From Fragilaria crotonensis (taxonomy: Eukaryota > Bacillariophyta > Fragilariophyceae > Fragilariales > Fragilariaceae): a DNA stretch of 24,511 bases. Under the pieces are notes generated by a model that saw only the letters and a list, made by a program, of their open reading frames with translations, was not told the DNA's origin and did not search any database. This document shows positions 10,212 through 20,729 of the stretch, in pieces (positions within the stretch are counted from its first letter, which is position 1; every line of letters starts with the position of its first letter). The stretch lies in assembly GCA_022925895.1 (NCBI GenBank), contig JAKSYS010000800.1, forward strand, positions 1-24,511. The letters are read 5' to 3'. A program made the translations under genes and the position numbers.

Positions 10212-13171
10212 ATGTCTACCGACACCACAACGTTCTTGCAAACAAGCCAAGCCGCGGCAAGCCAAGCCGCGGTGACGAAGTCATTACAGGTGGCTTTGGA
10301 CGGCGCATCCAAGGATCTGAAATACTGGAGAGCGGTTATTCCTTTCCTTATCAGGGCATCCCATGCACCAGGCTCTTTACTAAATGTTCCTTCAGATAGT
10401 CATGAGTGCGAGGACATTCTTGAGTATTTGCAACCTATGTACAAAGGTTACAAGATATACTTCAGTGACAAGTACTCTGCATCCATTTCTAGTGGCGGTG
10501 GCTGGAAGGAGCTTCTGAAGGACCTTGCAATTGCAGGAATGCAAGGTGGATTCTACCTAATTGGAAATGGTAGTTACAAGGACAAACATATTGTTGTGTG
10601 CCGAGGAAGCCGCTTGTATCAAGGTACTAAGAGGCAGCAGCTGAGTCCCAGCCAGAAGCCGCAATACAGGAATGAAACTTTGCACTCTGATCGCAACAAT
10701 TCACGTGGAAATGTTGGGAAACTTCTTCCCCGCAAGACTCGCACTACTCGTGCAATAGAGAAAGGTTCTGTCTGTCCATTTCGAATGAATATTGGACTGG
10801 ATTCTTTGGATACTATCTTGCTGGCGGAACCGGAAATTCTCATCATGCATATCACCCGAAGGTATTGAAAGTTGAGTATGCTGTCCCAACGCGACTTATT
10901 GGTGGAGTTGAAAAGGACATCCTAGTTAGCGTTGGTAGCGCAAAGGCTAATGATGGTGTGGGGAGAAGTATTCATTTCTCTCGATGCGGATACGTGATTC
11001 CTAGAAGTCAGGTTAGATACATTAATGGGTTTCGGGTGGGGCCTGCAACAATGATGGTAATTCTGCACTCCGAGACAGTCCTGATCAGAGTCCAATTGAT
11101 GCTTTTACTTCCTTTCGAACCGAAGGTTTTGATCATTGCGTGCTTTACCATCATCTTCCGCATCAAAACGGGGATGTCACGATGGGGAGGAAATTCCTTC
11201 ATCCATGGATCAAGATAATGCGAATCCAACAATAGGAATAATGGTGAATGAGTCATTTGGTGATGACGGTGATCACAATGTTCAGCCTTCTCCACCAACA
11301 TCCATAAAAGTTGTGCTTCCTGATAGTGAGGATTTGGACATGCAGTTATTTGCGAGAACACATCGACACTCACTGTTGGTGGATGACAAGCAAGACCTCA
11401 TGATTGGTTGTGCTTGGACAACACCGAAAAGCGCCTATTCAAAATGTTCGGTGAGGTGCTCCACATCGATTGTACTGCCGATACAAATTACGAGGACAGA
11501 CCGTTCCTCACAATAACTGGGCGGGACTCGAATGGAAAGATGTTCACTGTTATCCGCGCTTTTCTTCCGAATGAACGTGCCTGGGTTTTTCGCTGGTTAT
11601 TTCAGACAGTAATGCCTTCTTTGCTTGGAAGGGAATTCATTGGAAGAGTAAAGGTCATTGTGACAGACGGCGATTCACAAGAAACATCACAGCTTGATAT
11701 TGCAATTGCACTACACTTTCAAAATGTTTGTCGCGTACGATGTGGCTGGCATGTTGTGGACCGTGGTTGGATTCGCTGTTGTCCTGGCGTCAGATCCGTT
11801 TCGAGAGAAAACCAAGCTGCATTTAAAACAAGCATCATTCAAATCAAGGCGTGGCTTTACAGCTGGATGCACTCGACCTGTGAGTCGGAGGAAGAGTACC
11901 GGATTTCAAACGCCCTTCTTGCTGCATATCTGCGTTCACCTTCGTTTCCACTGCTACAGAGCCTGTGGCAGAGCGCATCCGATTGTTCATCCGTGACAAT
12001 GTGGAGCCTCGAAACTTTCCTCTGCTTTTATCGCCGCGCAACATTCGCCACTACGACACATATACCAACTCCACATGAGGGAACCAACAATGGATTGAAA
12101 GCTGGAGCTGCCCTGTCATGCCGCAGCATTCCCTTGATCGATCTGCATCCATACTTAATCATAACGCACAGATAAAGGTTACATCAAGCTCGATACTATC
12201 CGCGAATGCGGTATCGAGCAAGTCGCTCTGGTCGTCTCTACCAACGTCACAGAGATTAACTCACAAAGGCGAGGGTCTTGTAACACAACAGTGGAATCTA
12301 CGCAACAATTACATTTTCAAAGGGTTGCGGAGGAACACTGGTTGGTGAGTGCTAAACGTGACGAAACAGAGTTACATCCGGACTTGTTCCACGTTTTGCA
12401 CGTGTACGAAAAGTTTCCATTTCGGATGACAGGATTCTTGTCTGCTTGCATGCACTTCGAACGTATTGGTATCCCTGTCGCCATCAGATGCACATCCTGA
12501 GCTCCTTCTAATGACTATTTGGGCATAACCCACCATGATGTATGCGTTACTTGGTGGCAGGAGTTCCTTGCGTATGGGTTCAGTAATGACCCCAAGTGCC
12601 ACAACGTATCATCCTTGTACAAACGATTGCTTTTCAATGACATAAGAGGGCCTTCGATACCAACGGAATTGAACTCCACCTATTCAGCCAACCCTTGCTG
12701 ATACGTCGCTTGCAGTGAAACCCACCAAAGAAACATGCCTTAACTACGATGTGTCAACTATAAATCCTGGCATTGAGGCGCCTAATTTCTCCGATGTTGA
12801 ACCGAACGGACTTTTTTGGTGTGAAGAACCAACTTTGACATCAAATGAAGACAACGATGACTTCATTGGCAATCCTTGCAACACACAGCAAGAAACAACT
12901 TTGTACTCAACAAATGAAGACGAAGATGCTGCGCTTGTGTTCCCAGAACTCGTTCCAACAGTTGTTAGGAAGGAAAGTGTTCCATACAGTGTTCTTGTTC
13001 CCTTGCAAAAGATTGGCATCGATTCTTGAGGGAAACTGCACAGTGGAGGAGCTGCAGCAGTACGAGGCAATGTTATCAAATTGCATTAAGAAAAAGCACG
13101 AAATAATGGCACAGCGTGGGTCTGCCAATGGCAGCATGGTCTCTTCGAGTGTTCGCTCCAACAAAAGCTGA
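10212..13171 (+). CDS. MULE transposase (DDE), frame-interrupted
   Basis: Catalyses transposon excision and integration. From ATG 10212: an Ala/Gln-rich start, an N-terminal region with KGYKIYFSDKYS, then (after a shift near 10800) GYYLAGGTGNSHHAYHPK, typical of the segment before the MULE domain. The DDE core at 11408-12100 shows HIDCTADTN (first Asp at 11468), VIVTDGDSQE (second Asp at 11666), RCGWHVVDRGW (the C..H motif of MULEs) and HEGTNNGLK (likely catalytic Glu at 12077). A SWIM-like zinc finger follows, FERIGIP plus CRHQM after a shift near 12470, then CVTWWQEFLAYGFSNDP and LYKRLLFNDIRGPSIP. Further shifts lie near 11050-11140, 11400, 12112, 12300, 12700 and 13010. The chosen stop is 13169-13171, but a lysine-rich frame (PPAKKLKDAKGKS) stays open to 13317 and may be the true tail. 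As read, the gene is not intact. Confidence 0.88.
10242..10271 (+). repeat. 15-bp tandem duplication in the transposase start
   Basis: The 15-mer AAGCCAAGCCGCGGC/T occurs twice in a row, differing only at its last base, and encodes a repeated Ser-Gln-Ala-Ala stretch near the N terminus. Confidence 0.75.
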
Positions 13172-13469
13172 AAACTCATGGGACAAAGCACATGTCATTT
13201 GGGTAACGTTGACGAACAAAGCCACCAGCAAAGAAGCTGAAGGATGCGAAAGGGAAAAGTATTAGTGATCGGATCAGTGCATCATTCTTCATTCATGGTA
13301 CTGACATTGGTATCTAATACAACTTCCAATTACATTATTGCCAACGTATCAGCATGTTGGTGACGACACAAACAGCATCAGAATGCATACCTAGTAACCA
13401 CCATACTAACATGAACTAACTTATCGCTTCTCCTTTCAATACTCTTAACCGAACTAATCCTTCTTCCTT

Positions 13470-15076
13470 TCACAAATACAAATTCACTTCCTCGTTCTTG
13501 CACGTTCTTTTGTTGTGGCCCTTCTGACCACATTGTCCACATTTGATTTTGGAATCTTCGTCTAATGCACTCGCTTCGGTGACGAATTCTATTCTCTTTT
13601 GGACGCCCAGCCTGTCGTCCACAGACAATTTCCAATTGGATGCATCGCACCGAAGTCCCCCCTCGAATTCCTTGCCTTTCCATCCGGACGTTTATTCGCC
13701 ACCATGGTGTTGTGCAAGTTAATCTTGTCCAATGCCCCACTCAGCGCGGCCTTGGTTGCACAATCAGGGGATGACAGGACGTTCCTGATCAGAATCAACG
13801 TCTTCCGGCTTTTCAGGCGGCACGAGTATGCAAGCTCAACAATGAAGTCCACAACCGGGGTGACGGTTGGGTCCACAACACAGCATGTTGCCGGAATACG
13901 AAAGTGGTGACATCCCTTAGCATAATGCCCACCCCCATCGCGTGCGGCGTTGGATTCCGCGAGGCGTACGTTGAAAATATACGCCCGATCAGCAGGCGAC
14001 CAATCGGAATGGTGGCCATCAAACACGTCGGGAGGCATTGCTGGACCATCAGCATCACTCAGCTGTCTCCCGGAACGGATCAGCCTCGTGGGCAGGAGCC
14101 GACACCTATGTTAAGGGACACCCTCCATGCCGAAATGTTCCCGCCACTGGCATCATGCAAGCACCTCACATACCCTCCATCCCCAAATTTGCCATCCTCA
14201 TCAATCGTAACCAACTCATGTCGGGGATTAAGTGATTTCCGCCTGTCCGGCAGTTATGTCTTGGCGCCTCTCCCTAGCACAATAAAAATGCCCACAGACG
14301 GGATGACGGCAATCACAGTTCGAACTCCCATCCGCCTTGGTGTCGAGACGATGCACATCGCGGCTCCGAACGGGGACCACGGCTCCACCCCTAACGGCGG
14401 AAGCAAGATCGACGGGCGTCAATGCTCGATTCAAGACGACATCCATCAGAATGAATTCTTGCTGAAACGAGCTTACAGAGCCGGATGGACGGAAGACATC
14501 GTCCTCACGAAGGATTCCAATTGCTGTATTTGGAAACGCGGATAGCCACCACCCGATAATCCCAACACCTCTTGCAGCCCATCCGCAATCCACCGAATGG
14601 GAGTGTAGCAAATCGTGGGCTCGACATGTTTCGCACTTTCGGCTTCGTTTTTAACGCATGTCGAGAAGAACTCATCGAAACCCCTCAAGTCCCCGGCAAC
14701 ACTTCAGAAGGACATCCAGCACTTGTAACTGTGAGGGGACGCGTTCCGAACGGACCGAATTTCGGTTTCCTACCCTTCCGACCTCTCCGATGTTTTCCGG
14801 CATGATGATGCGATTGCACAGGGTTAACAGCAGGGACAGGAACGCCAACATTTGCTGCCTGCCCGGAAGCCACAACCCTAGTAGGCGTGCGAGATTAAGA
14901 ATGGAGGAGCGACATGGATTCGTCAGCACCCTCGTGGCCAATACGTCGTTTGCGGCATTCCTCGGGAACAATCCCGCAACAACACCACTTACAACATGAT
15001 CATCGACAGCGCTATCCGTCATCACAAAAGATGAGGCTGCGCTACCGGTTCGCGGAAAACGAACAATCCCTGGCAA
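13470..15076 (-). CDS. Second, convergent MULE gene with CCHC zinc knuckle; function unknown
   Basis: I do not recognise the main body. Reading leftwards, protein-like segments in changing frames are: TDSAVDDHVVSGVVAGLFP and a hydrophobic LLGLWLPGRQQMLAFLSLLL (15076-14672); GFDEFFSTCVKNEAESAKH and RWIADGLQEVLGLSGGG (14688-14540); FRPSGSVSSFQQEFILMDVV (about 14500-14430); DDEDGKFGDGGYVRCLHDASG (near 14190-14130); and FDGHHSDWSPADRAYIFN through KINLHNTMVANKRPDGKARN (14038-13660). The C terminus has GRPKENRIRHRSE and then a zinc knuckle, CGQCGQKGHNKRTC (13500-13541, CX2CX4HX4C), before the stop at 13470-13472. The GRPK...RIR tail plus knuckle resembles the nucleic-acid-binding tails of plant MULE transposases (family knowledge, not checked). 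A competing plus-strand frame of 213 codons covers 13904-14545, so the body assignment is moderate. Confidence 0.5.
13500..13541 (-). other. CCHC zinc-knuckle motif
   Basis: Minus-strand translation gives CGQCGQKGHNKRTC, exact CX2CX4HX4C spacing, flanked by SKIK and KNEE. This motif binds nucleic acid in retroelement Gag proteins and occurs in the tails of MULE transposases. It is the clearest evidence that this part of the element is read on the minus strand. Confidence 0.85.
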
Positions 15077-15535
15077 CCCACTCCGCAGTTGTGGCAGAGC
15101 GTGATCGATCGGGAAAGCAAGCTGTCACGTCCAAGGGTGCTGCCGGTTCACAAAACAGCAATCCCTGACGACCCACTCCACAGTTATGGCAGAGCGTGAT
15201 CGATCAGGAAAGCAAGCTGTCACGTCCAAGGGTGCCGCCGGTTCGTACGAAAAACAAGCAATCCTGACGACCCACTCCACAGTTGTGGCAGAGCGTGATC
15301 GATCGGGAAAGCAAGCTGTCACGTCCAAGGTGCCGCCGGTCTGTACGAAAAACAAGCAATCCCTGACGACCCACTCCACAGTTGCTGGCAGAGCGTGATC
15401 GATCGGGAAAGCAAGCTGTCACGCCCGTGCTGCCGGTTTGTACGAAAACAAGCAACTTGACGACCCACTCCACAGTTGTGGCAGAGCGTGATCGATCGGG
15501 AAAGCAAGCTGTCACGTCCAAGGTGCTACAGGCGG
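15056..15535. repeat. About five tandem copies of a ~97-bp unit, subterminal in the MULE
   Basis: The core GCAGAGCGTGATCGATC recurs at 15094, 15189, 15288, 15388 and 15481 (steps of 95, 99, 100 and 93 bp). Each copy continues with a GGGAAAGCAAGCTGTCACG-type block, a GCCGGTT block and CCCACTCCACAGTT. Copies differ by small indels. A unit near 96-99 bp could encode a 32-33 residue repeat on either strand, but there is no strong reason to call it coding. Its place between the second gene and the right terminus fits a subterminal transposase-binding or promoter array. Confidence 0.92.
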
Positions 15536-15857
15536 CAGATCCTTCAATTGCTTGTACAGAAACGACGAGGAGGGTGCTTGTTTGGTGGGTCACGACAAAG
15601 GATGATCAACAGCAGAAGCAATAACAATGAGGTATCGTAGTGTTTCAGGCAAAATGAAATGAAATGAATGTCAGATCAGCAATGCAAAATCTCACGAAAT
15701 AGATGTATCGATATACAGATATACACATCGTGATACATGTATTGAGTTGGATGGGGAACAATGCCGATTTGGCTGGCGCGCAATGCCGGTTTGAATGTTA
15801 CACATACAAATTTTTTGATTTTTGTTTTCGACGGATGAGCAAGATTCCTATGATGTC
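15536..15857. other. Right internal flank of the MULE
   Basis: Lies between the tandem repeats and the right terminal repeat. No gene is supported. It contains alternating GATATACAGATATACACATC-like sequence near 15710-15730. Confidence 0.5.
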
Positions 15858-15895
15858 ACGATGACGAAAAATAGGTGACAGTTAATCGGATCCGT
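15858..15895 (-). repeat. Right terminal inverted repeat of the MULE (38 bp)
   Basis: Starts ACGATGACGAAAAATAGGTG and ends AATCGGATCCGT. It matches 9920-9957 in inverted orientation without a mismatch. Confidence 0.95.
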
Positions 15896-16739
15896 CATAT
15901 GATAGTCGAGAAGGCAAAACGTGACAACAAAACTGGCAGACCGAATAGATGATTTTTTCAAGCACAAACACATACTCCGAGTATCTCAAATGCATTTTAT
16001 GTGTCGAAAAACATCGAGTTATGATGAAAACACTGCACGAGCTGTTCTACGGTAGCACTAGTACCGGGGATTGGGCATACTACAGTACCATGCATCCTCA
16101 GTGCACAGTGCTCAGTATCCTACAACAGCAACTACTACGTCACGTACTACCGTAGAGAGTCGTACAGTAGCAGGTATACTATAAACTACTAAGTACCGGT
16201 ACTCCGGAGTACTCTACTACCGGTAGTCGTGGTACGAATTGCGAATATAGACAATACGCAATATACATGAGACGTATGCGTAGACTGCCGGCTGCCGGGG
16301 GAGTTCCACATTTTCAACTCAATTTCAATCGTACACTTTGGTTCGGAGACATGCACGCAAACGAGTACCGCATGCGCAGTCGATGTTCTGTAGAGGAGTG
16401 CGTTCTATCATCAATCATCAATGATCAAGTCCTACTAGTAGAGACATTGTACTCCTCTCTAACTACCGGTAGTAACATTGTAGTCATTGTGCTGGCTGAC
16501 CATTCTGTTGCGTTGATTGATTAACGATAGACGTCCCTTGTGGTTGACGTGTAATCAGTCAGACAAGTTGGCTCTCAGAGACGGTTGACGCGCCAACATA
16601 AAGCAATCAATCCGGAGCTTTGCAAATCGCAGAGTGCTGAGTGGTTGATACGCGGTCTAGCCTGAGCCTCTACTTAAGGTTCAAAATTGTGCGATTGTGA
16701 CACTACCTACTCGGAGTCTTGCCACCTTGTTCTGCCATC
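15896..16739. other. Intergenic region with a palindrome-rich GTAC island
   Basis: No gene is supported. Perfect palindromes cluster at 16192-16227 and GTAC/ACTAGT motifs run from about 16050 to 16240 and again near 16430-16475. The segment just before 16740 should hold the 5' leader of the gamma-glutamyltransferase gene. Confidence 0.6.
16192..16227. repeat. Three adjoining perfect palindromes
   Basis: AGTACCGGTACT (16192-16203), GTACTCCGGAGTAC (16199-16212, overlapping the first) and ACTACCGGTAGT (16216-16227) are each perfectly self-complementary. Together they could form alternative cruciforms. Confidence 0.9.
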
Positions 16740-19209
16740 ATGAGTCCTCGAGGTCAAGATGGTTATTCCCAGGTGCCTTCGCCACCCGGTGCTGTAAATA
16801 TATATGCTGAGGCATCACAACTGTTGGATCCTTCTGAAGGCGAAAACAACAACGAAAACTGCAATGACAATAGCCACAGCAACGTGAAAAGGTTCGATGG
16901 GAATCGACATGCAGTAGTTTGCGCCGGCTTCTGTGTCCTTACGCTCGTGGTACTACTGCTGGTAATTCTTACAGATGGCTCGCCATTTCAGTACATCTCT
17001 CATCTGTTTCGCCCTGATTCGTCGACCGGAACAGGAACCTGTGGTTTGAGTTCGGATCTTGATGCCGTCTTGAAGCTCAAACCAAAGTCAACGTGTAAGC
17101 AAAACTGGACTTTTCGACCAATGGAAATACCAATGTCTGACAACATTTGTATCTCTATGATGTTTCGCAGTGGAGGGATTGAAACAAGGAGCGGTCGCAT
17201 CAGACCATCCAGTCTGTTCGGACATTGGAAAATCCATGTTGGAGTTTCATGGAGGCAATGCTGTTGATGCCGCAGTTGCAACCGCTCTTTGTTTGGGAGT
17301 TGCCAATCCAGCATCTAGCGGAATTGGCGGAGGTATGTTCATGGTCATTCATGCCGATCGGAAGCATCATGAGAAGCGATGGAACATGGCTGCTACTGCG
17401 CATGATGTGACTAGTGTAAATGGCTCAAATGCTTCCATCCAGCGACCAGATTTTGTGGATGCTCGAAATGCTAGTTCCCCCGGTTACGCGGATGATGAGA
17501 AGATAGCTGAAGTTATTGACGCCCGCGAAGTGGCCCCGGATGGAGCCTTTCGTGACATGTATTTGCAACCTAATGTTCCTCCCACTGCATCGGTCAAGGG
17601 TGGTCTGGCCGTGGCCGTCTTGGGAGAATTGCGGGGTTTAGAATTGGCGCATGCCAGACATGGATCGCTGGACTGGTCTGTGGTGGTGGAACCCGCGCTT
17701 CGATTGGCACGAGACGGCGTGATTGTTACCAACCATTTGTCAATTGATATTGCAAATCAAAAGAATAACATCGTCAAGTACGGATTGACTGGACTTGGTA
17801 AACTTTTAACTCGAGATGGACTGAGCCAAACAATGCTGAAGGAAGGGGATCTTCTCAAGAACCCAACTCTGGCGAAGACGTTGGAGGCTGTCATGGAGGA
17901 AGGTGCCGATGCAATCTACAAGGGAGAACGAGCCAGGAATCTTGCTGCAGATATACAGGCGGCTGGCGGAATCGTCACAGAAGAAGATCTGAACCGATAT
18001 AAAGCAACCCCAGGTCTCCGCTGATTTCAGAAGCGAGCGGTTTCTATTAGCGTCCCACCACCCAGTTCAGGTGGTGCAACTATCATTGAATTTTGCGTTT
18101 CTTGTCCGGATTTTCTTCGCCCATGGCCTCCTTGGCAGACACGCTGTCGATTCATCGTCTAGTTGAAGGCATGAGACACGCATTTGCTATTCGCATGTCG
18201 CTGAGCGATCCTGACTTCTCAACCAATGTTACGCTGGATGCCACCAAGGACTTAGTAAGCGGCAGCTACATGGAAGAGTTGAGAATTTCCTATCGAGATA
18301 ATGAAACTGCGAACTTGTCTGCTTTTGGCGGTCCTAAGTGGGCTCAACTCAAAGATGGCGAAGGGGCTGTTGACGCAAACGATGCACACGAAGGGGACCG
18401 CTCGCGACGACTACGATATCAGAAAAGGCACCTTTATCGTACTTTTGGGTACTTGGAGGACCACGGAACGACCCACCTATCTGTTGTTGATTCTCAAGGG
18501 AACGCAGTATCTTTGACAAGTACAATCAATACTTATTTTGGATCTGGAATAGTAAGCCAGTCAACTGGGATTGTTTTAAACAATCAAATGGACGGTACGT
18601 GCTTTGTAATCTCTCCCGATACCTCATTCCGAAAAAATCTGATTCGCCTGCCTTCCAATCCCAAAGATTTCGGCACACCTGGACAAATCAATTACTTTGG
18701 GCTGAAACCCTCCGAAGCAAATTTTATTGAGCCACGAAAGAAACCTCTATCATCGATGGCGCCAATGCTGGTTTTCAAGAAGAGCGAAGGCGAAGGGAAT
18801 GTCTCACTTGGAAAGCTGTTTCTGGCAATCGGCGCTAGTGGTGGCCCAAAAATCATCACGTCTGTTGTACAAGTGTTTATCAATCATGCACTGTTAGGTA
18901 TGTCACTCTTTGATGCCATGTCACATCCACGTGTCCATGACCAGTTACTGTACCATGGATCGGATGTCACTTGTTTCGAAAGTGTTGACCTGGACAATGC
19001 CGGCCCGCACATTGAAGTCTCCAACCGCACGAAGAAGCCTTGATCAACAGAGATCACCAGCTGCTCAGCATCGACTATACTGGTGTGGTGCAGGCTGTTT
19101 CAGTGGATTTAGAGACGGCTTCCATGTCGCAGTGTCAGACATTCGCAAGGCTGGTGTTCTGCGGGATACTGAATGTCGAAAGGGTGACGACCTAATTGGT
19201 CGACAGTAA
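16740..19209 (+). CDS. Gamma-glutamyltransferase with N-terminal signal anchor
   Basis: Transfers or hydrolyses the gamma-glutamyl group of glutathione and its conjugates; a type II membrane protein with the enzyme outside the cytosol. From ATG 16740, about 58 residues are polar, residues 59-78 form one hydrophobic anchor, and a 76-bp intron (17095-17170) is removed. The large subunit then has GAVASDHPVCS, GGNAVDAAVATALCLG and SSGIGGGMFM. The small subunit has GTTHLSVVD; the first Thr (18468-18470) is the expected autoprocessing nucleophile. VPPPSSGGAT, SSMAPMLV and IGASGGPKI are further family blocks, and VSDIRKAG is the usual C-terminal signature. Frames change near 18013, 18045, 18080, 19037 and 19125; single-base corrections join TPRSPLISEASG to VPPPSSGG and EIL to RFLSGF. 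The stop is at 19207-19209. Confidence 0.92.
17095..17170 (+). other. Spliceosomal intron in the gamma-glutamyltransferase gene (76 bp)
   Basis: Begins GTAAGC and ends TTTCGCAG, phase 1. Removal joins KST to (L)EGLKQGAVASD, the expected start of the enzyme domain. The unspliced frame runs out of family similarity at the same point. Confidence 0.8.
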
Positions 19210-19231
19210 GATTAATTATGTAAATATTCAA

Positions 19232-20025
19232 CTACACTTCTGGCTGTTCCTTCAATAAAACAAATGTGGTTCCCTTATTTCCTCTAGAAATCCGCATGCG
19301 ATCCGACAAGTAAGTGACATCAATCCACCCCTTGACCCAATCGCGAAACAGTGGCAGTCGAAACGGAACGGGGTATGGAATCTTCAAGTCTCCAAACTGA
19401 AAATTGCCCTCATCAAAAACAAAGTCAACCCGCGAATCAGGTCGATTCGGATCCGGCGCGGCCTCGTCTCCCACCAGGGATACACCTAGAATGTTGAGCC
19501 CCAAGACTTTCCCCGTGGACTTGCGATCGGTGAGTTCCGCCAAAGGATACGCCGGCGTTGACGCCAAGGCGTCGACCCTAAGTTCAGCCGTATCACTGAA
19601 TTTGACTACTTGACTCACGATGAGAACTTCGTCGCTTGTATTCTCATTTCTTAACGAAATATCTTGATAAATGGCAAATTTGGATGCATCCACGGCCTTG
19701 CGTTGAATGGGGGAGGCTGTTGCGGCGTTGGAAGTGTGCAGCAACCGCCAACGACCATAAATCTGGGGAGCAATAGATGGGCGTGGGAGTGTCTTGTCGC
19801 TGCGTTCCAATTGAGCAATGATACTATCGATCTCCTCGGATGTGGAGAGACGTTCAGTTTGTGAAATGGCATCCAAAAGTTGATTCTCAAGGTCGGTATC
19901 TCCAAATGTTTTCGGCACGAGCTGCTTGGACAGTCAAAGCCTTGAAAGTTTGGTATGAGATTCTGAAATCCCGTGGCGCATTCGGCAAACGCGATGGATA
20001 CGAGAATGCAGCGGAGGGCTATCAT
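19232..20025 (-). CDS. Plastid PAP/fibrillin (plastid-lipid-associated protein)
   Basis: Fibrillins bind lipids at thylakoids and plastoglobules. The start MIALRCILVSIAFAECATG is a signal peptide followed by FQNLIPNF; a G|F cleavage before an uncharged segment fits diatom plastid targeting. The frame then breaks near 19911 in an A-run; one added A joins SCRK to TFGDTDLENQLLDAI. The fibrillin domain shows IYGRWRLLHTS, SPIQR, a central Asp/Arg-rich VDFVFDEGNFQFGDLK, IPYPVPFRLP, GWIDVTYLSDRMRIS and GNKGTTFVLLKE, the last a hallmark of the family. Length (about 260 residues) is normal. Its stop lies only 22 bp from that of the convergent gamma-glutamyltransferase gene. Confidence 0.92.
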
Positions 20026-20729
20026 GGCCTAGGTCGTTTATTCGTTTGACAAGTACTACAAGTAAATGTTTGGTGATGTGTTGCCAGCTCGTAGGGCACG
20101 ACAGCACGACAGCACGACACGCCAGACGCCAGGTATTATACATTTCGTGTTCGGTATTTGGGGTACACGCACATGTGGATTCGATGATGCAAGATGCAAT
20201 ATGCATGTGTCCACTTCGGTTTCGTGAAATGACGTCACTTACTACTTATGGAAGGTACCAGGTAAACATCAACGGAAACCTGCCGTGACGGAATCTTTGC
20301 ACACACTTACAGCCTTTTATAGCAATGCAGGGCTCCTCGAGGACCACTGTTGCCATTTTGAAGATGGATGACATCCCTATCATACTGCGGAATGAATCAA
20401 CAACATAGCTTTTCAGAGAGCTGTAGTACAAGTTCTCTACTGCATTTACGACTAGTATGTGTACTATTACTTCTTAGAGGCAGCTTGGACGCTGGATCTC
20501 AACATGGAGACGAGCATTTGTTTCACATGAAGCCATGGTTGAGAGCACCAGGATGGCATGGGATTTGATAATGTTGGAAATTGCAGCTAAGGACAGGTAT
20601 GAGCAATCCATCAGAAGCATCTTTACACAGTTAAGACGAGCACAAACTTTCCTTACATCCCATCAGAGACCCAAGTAGAAGCGCGGTACAACCTGCTCGC
20701 CCTCGGTTATCTTCAACACGTATTCTACA
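20026..20729. other. Intergenic region
   Basis: No gene is supported. It holds the 5' flank of the fibrillin gene and a small GACAGCAC-type tandem repeat (three copies near 20096-20120). Confidence 0.55.

Larger units (their letters stand above)
9920..15895 (+). mobile_element. Mutator-like element (MULE), 5976 bp, with both termini
   Basis: Bounded by 38-bp terminal inverted repeats (9920-9957 and 15858-15895) that are exact reverse complements. Inside are a MULE transposase gene on the plus strand, a convergent minus-strand gene with a zinc knuckle, and tandem repeats close to the right end. This is cut-and-paste DNA transposon architecture, and the convergent two-gene plan resembles maize MuDR. 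The 9-bp flanks are CGGTTACAT on the left and CATATGATA on the right, so no target-site duplication is visible. The insertion may be old, the outermost bases may be misplaced, or indel errors may hide it. No host gene is obviously interrupted. Confidence 0.9.

Noticed and set aside
13904-14545. 213-codon plus-strand open frame within the MULE
   Set aside because: It lies opposite the minus-strand gene with the zinc knuckle, has no recognisable motif, and is probably an antisense shadow. It is kept in mind because it is uninterrupted.
15125-15593. Repeat-containing frames on both strands as a repeat protein gene
   Set aside because: The repeat alone explains the open frames, which exist on both strands and are broken by unit-length variation.
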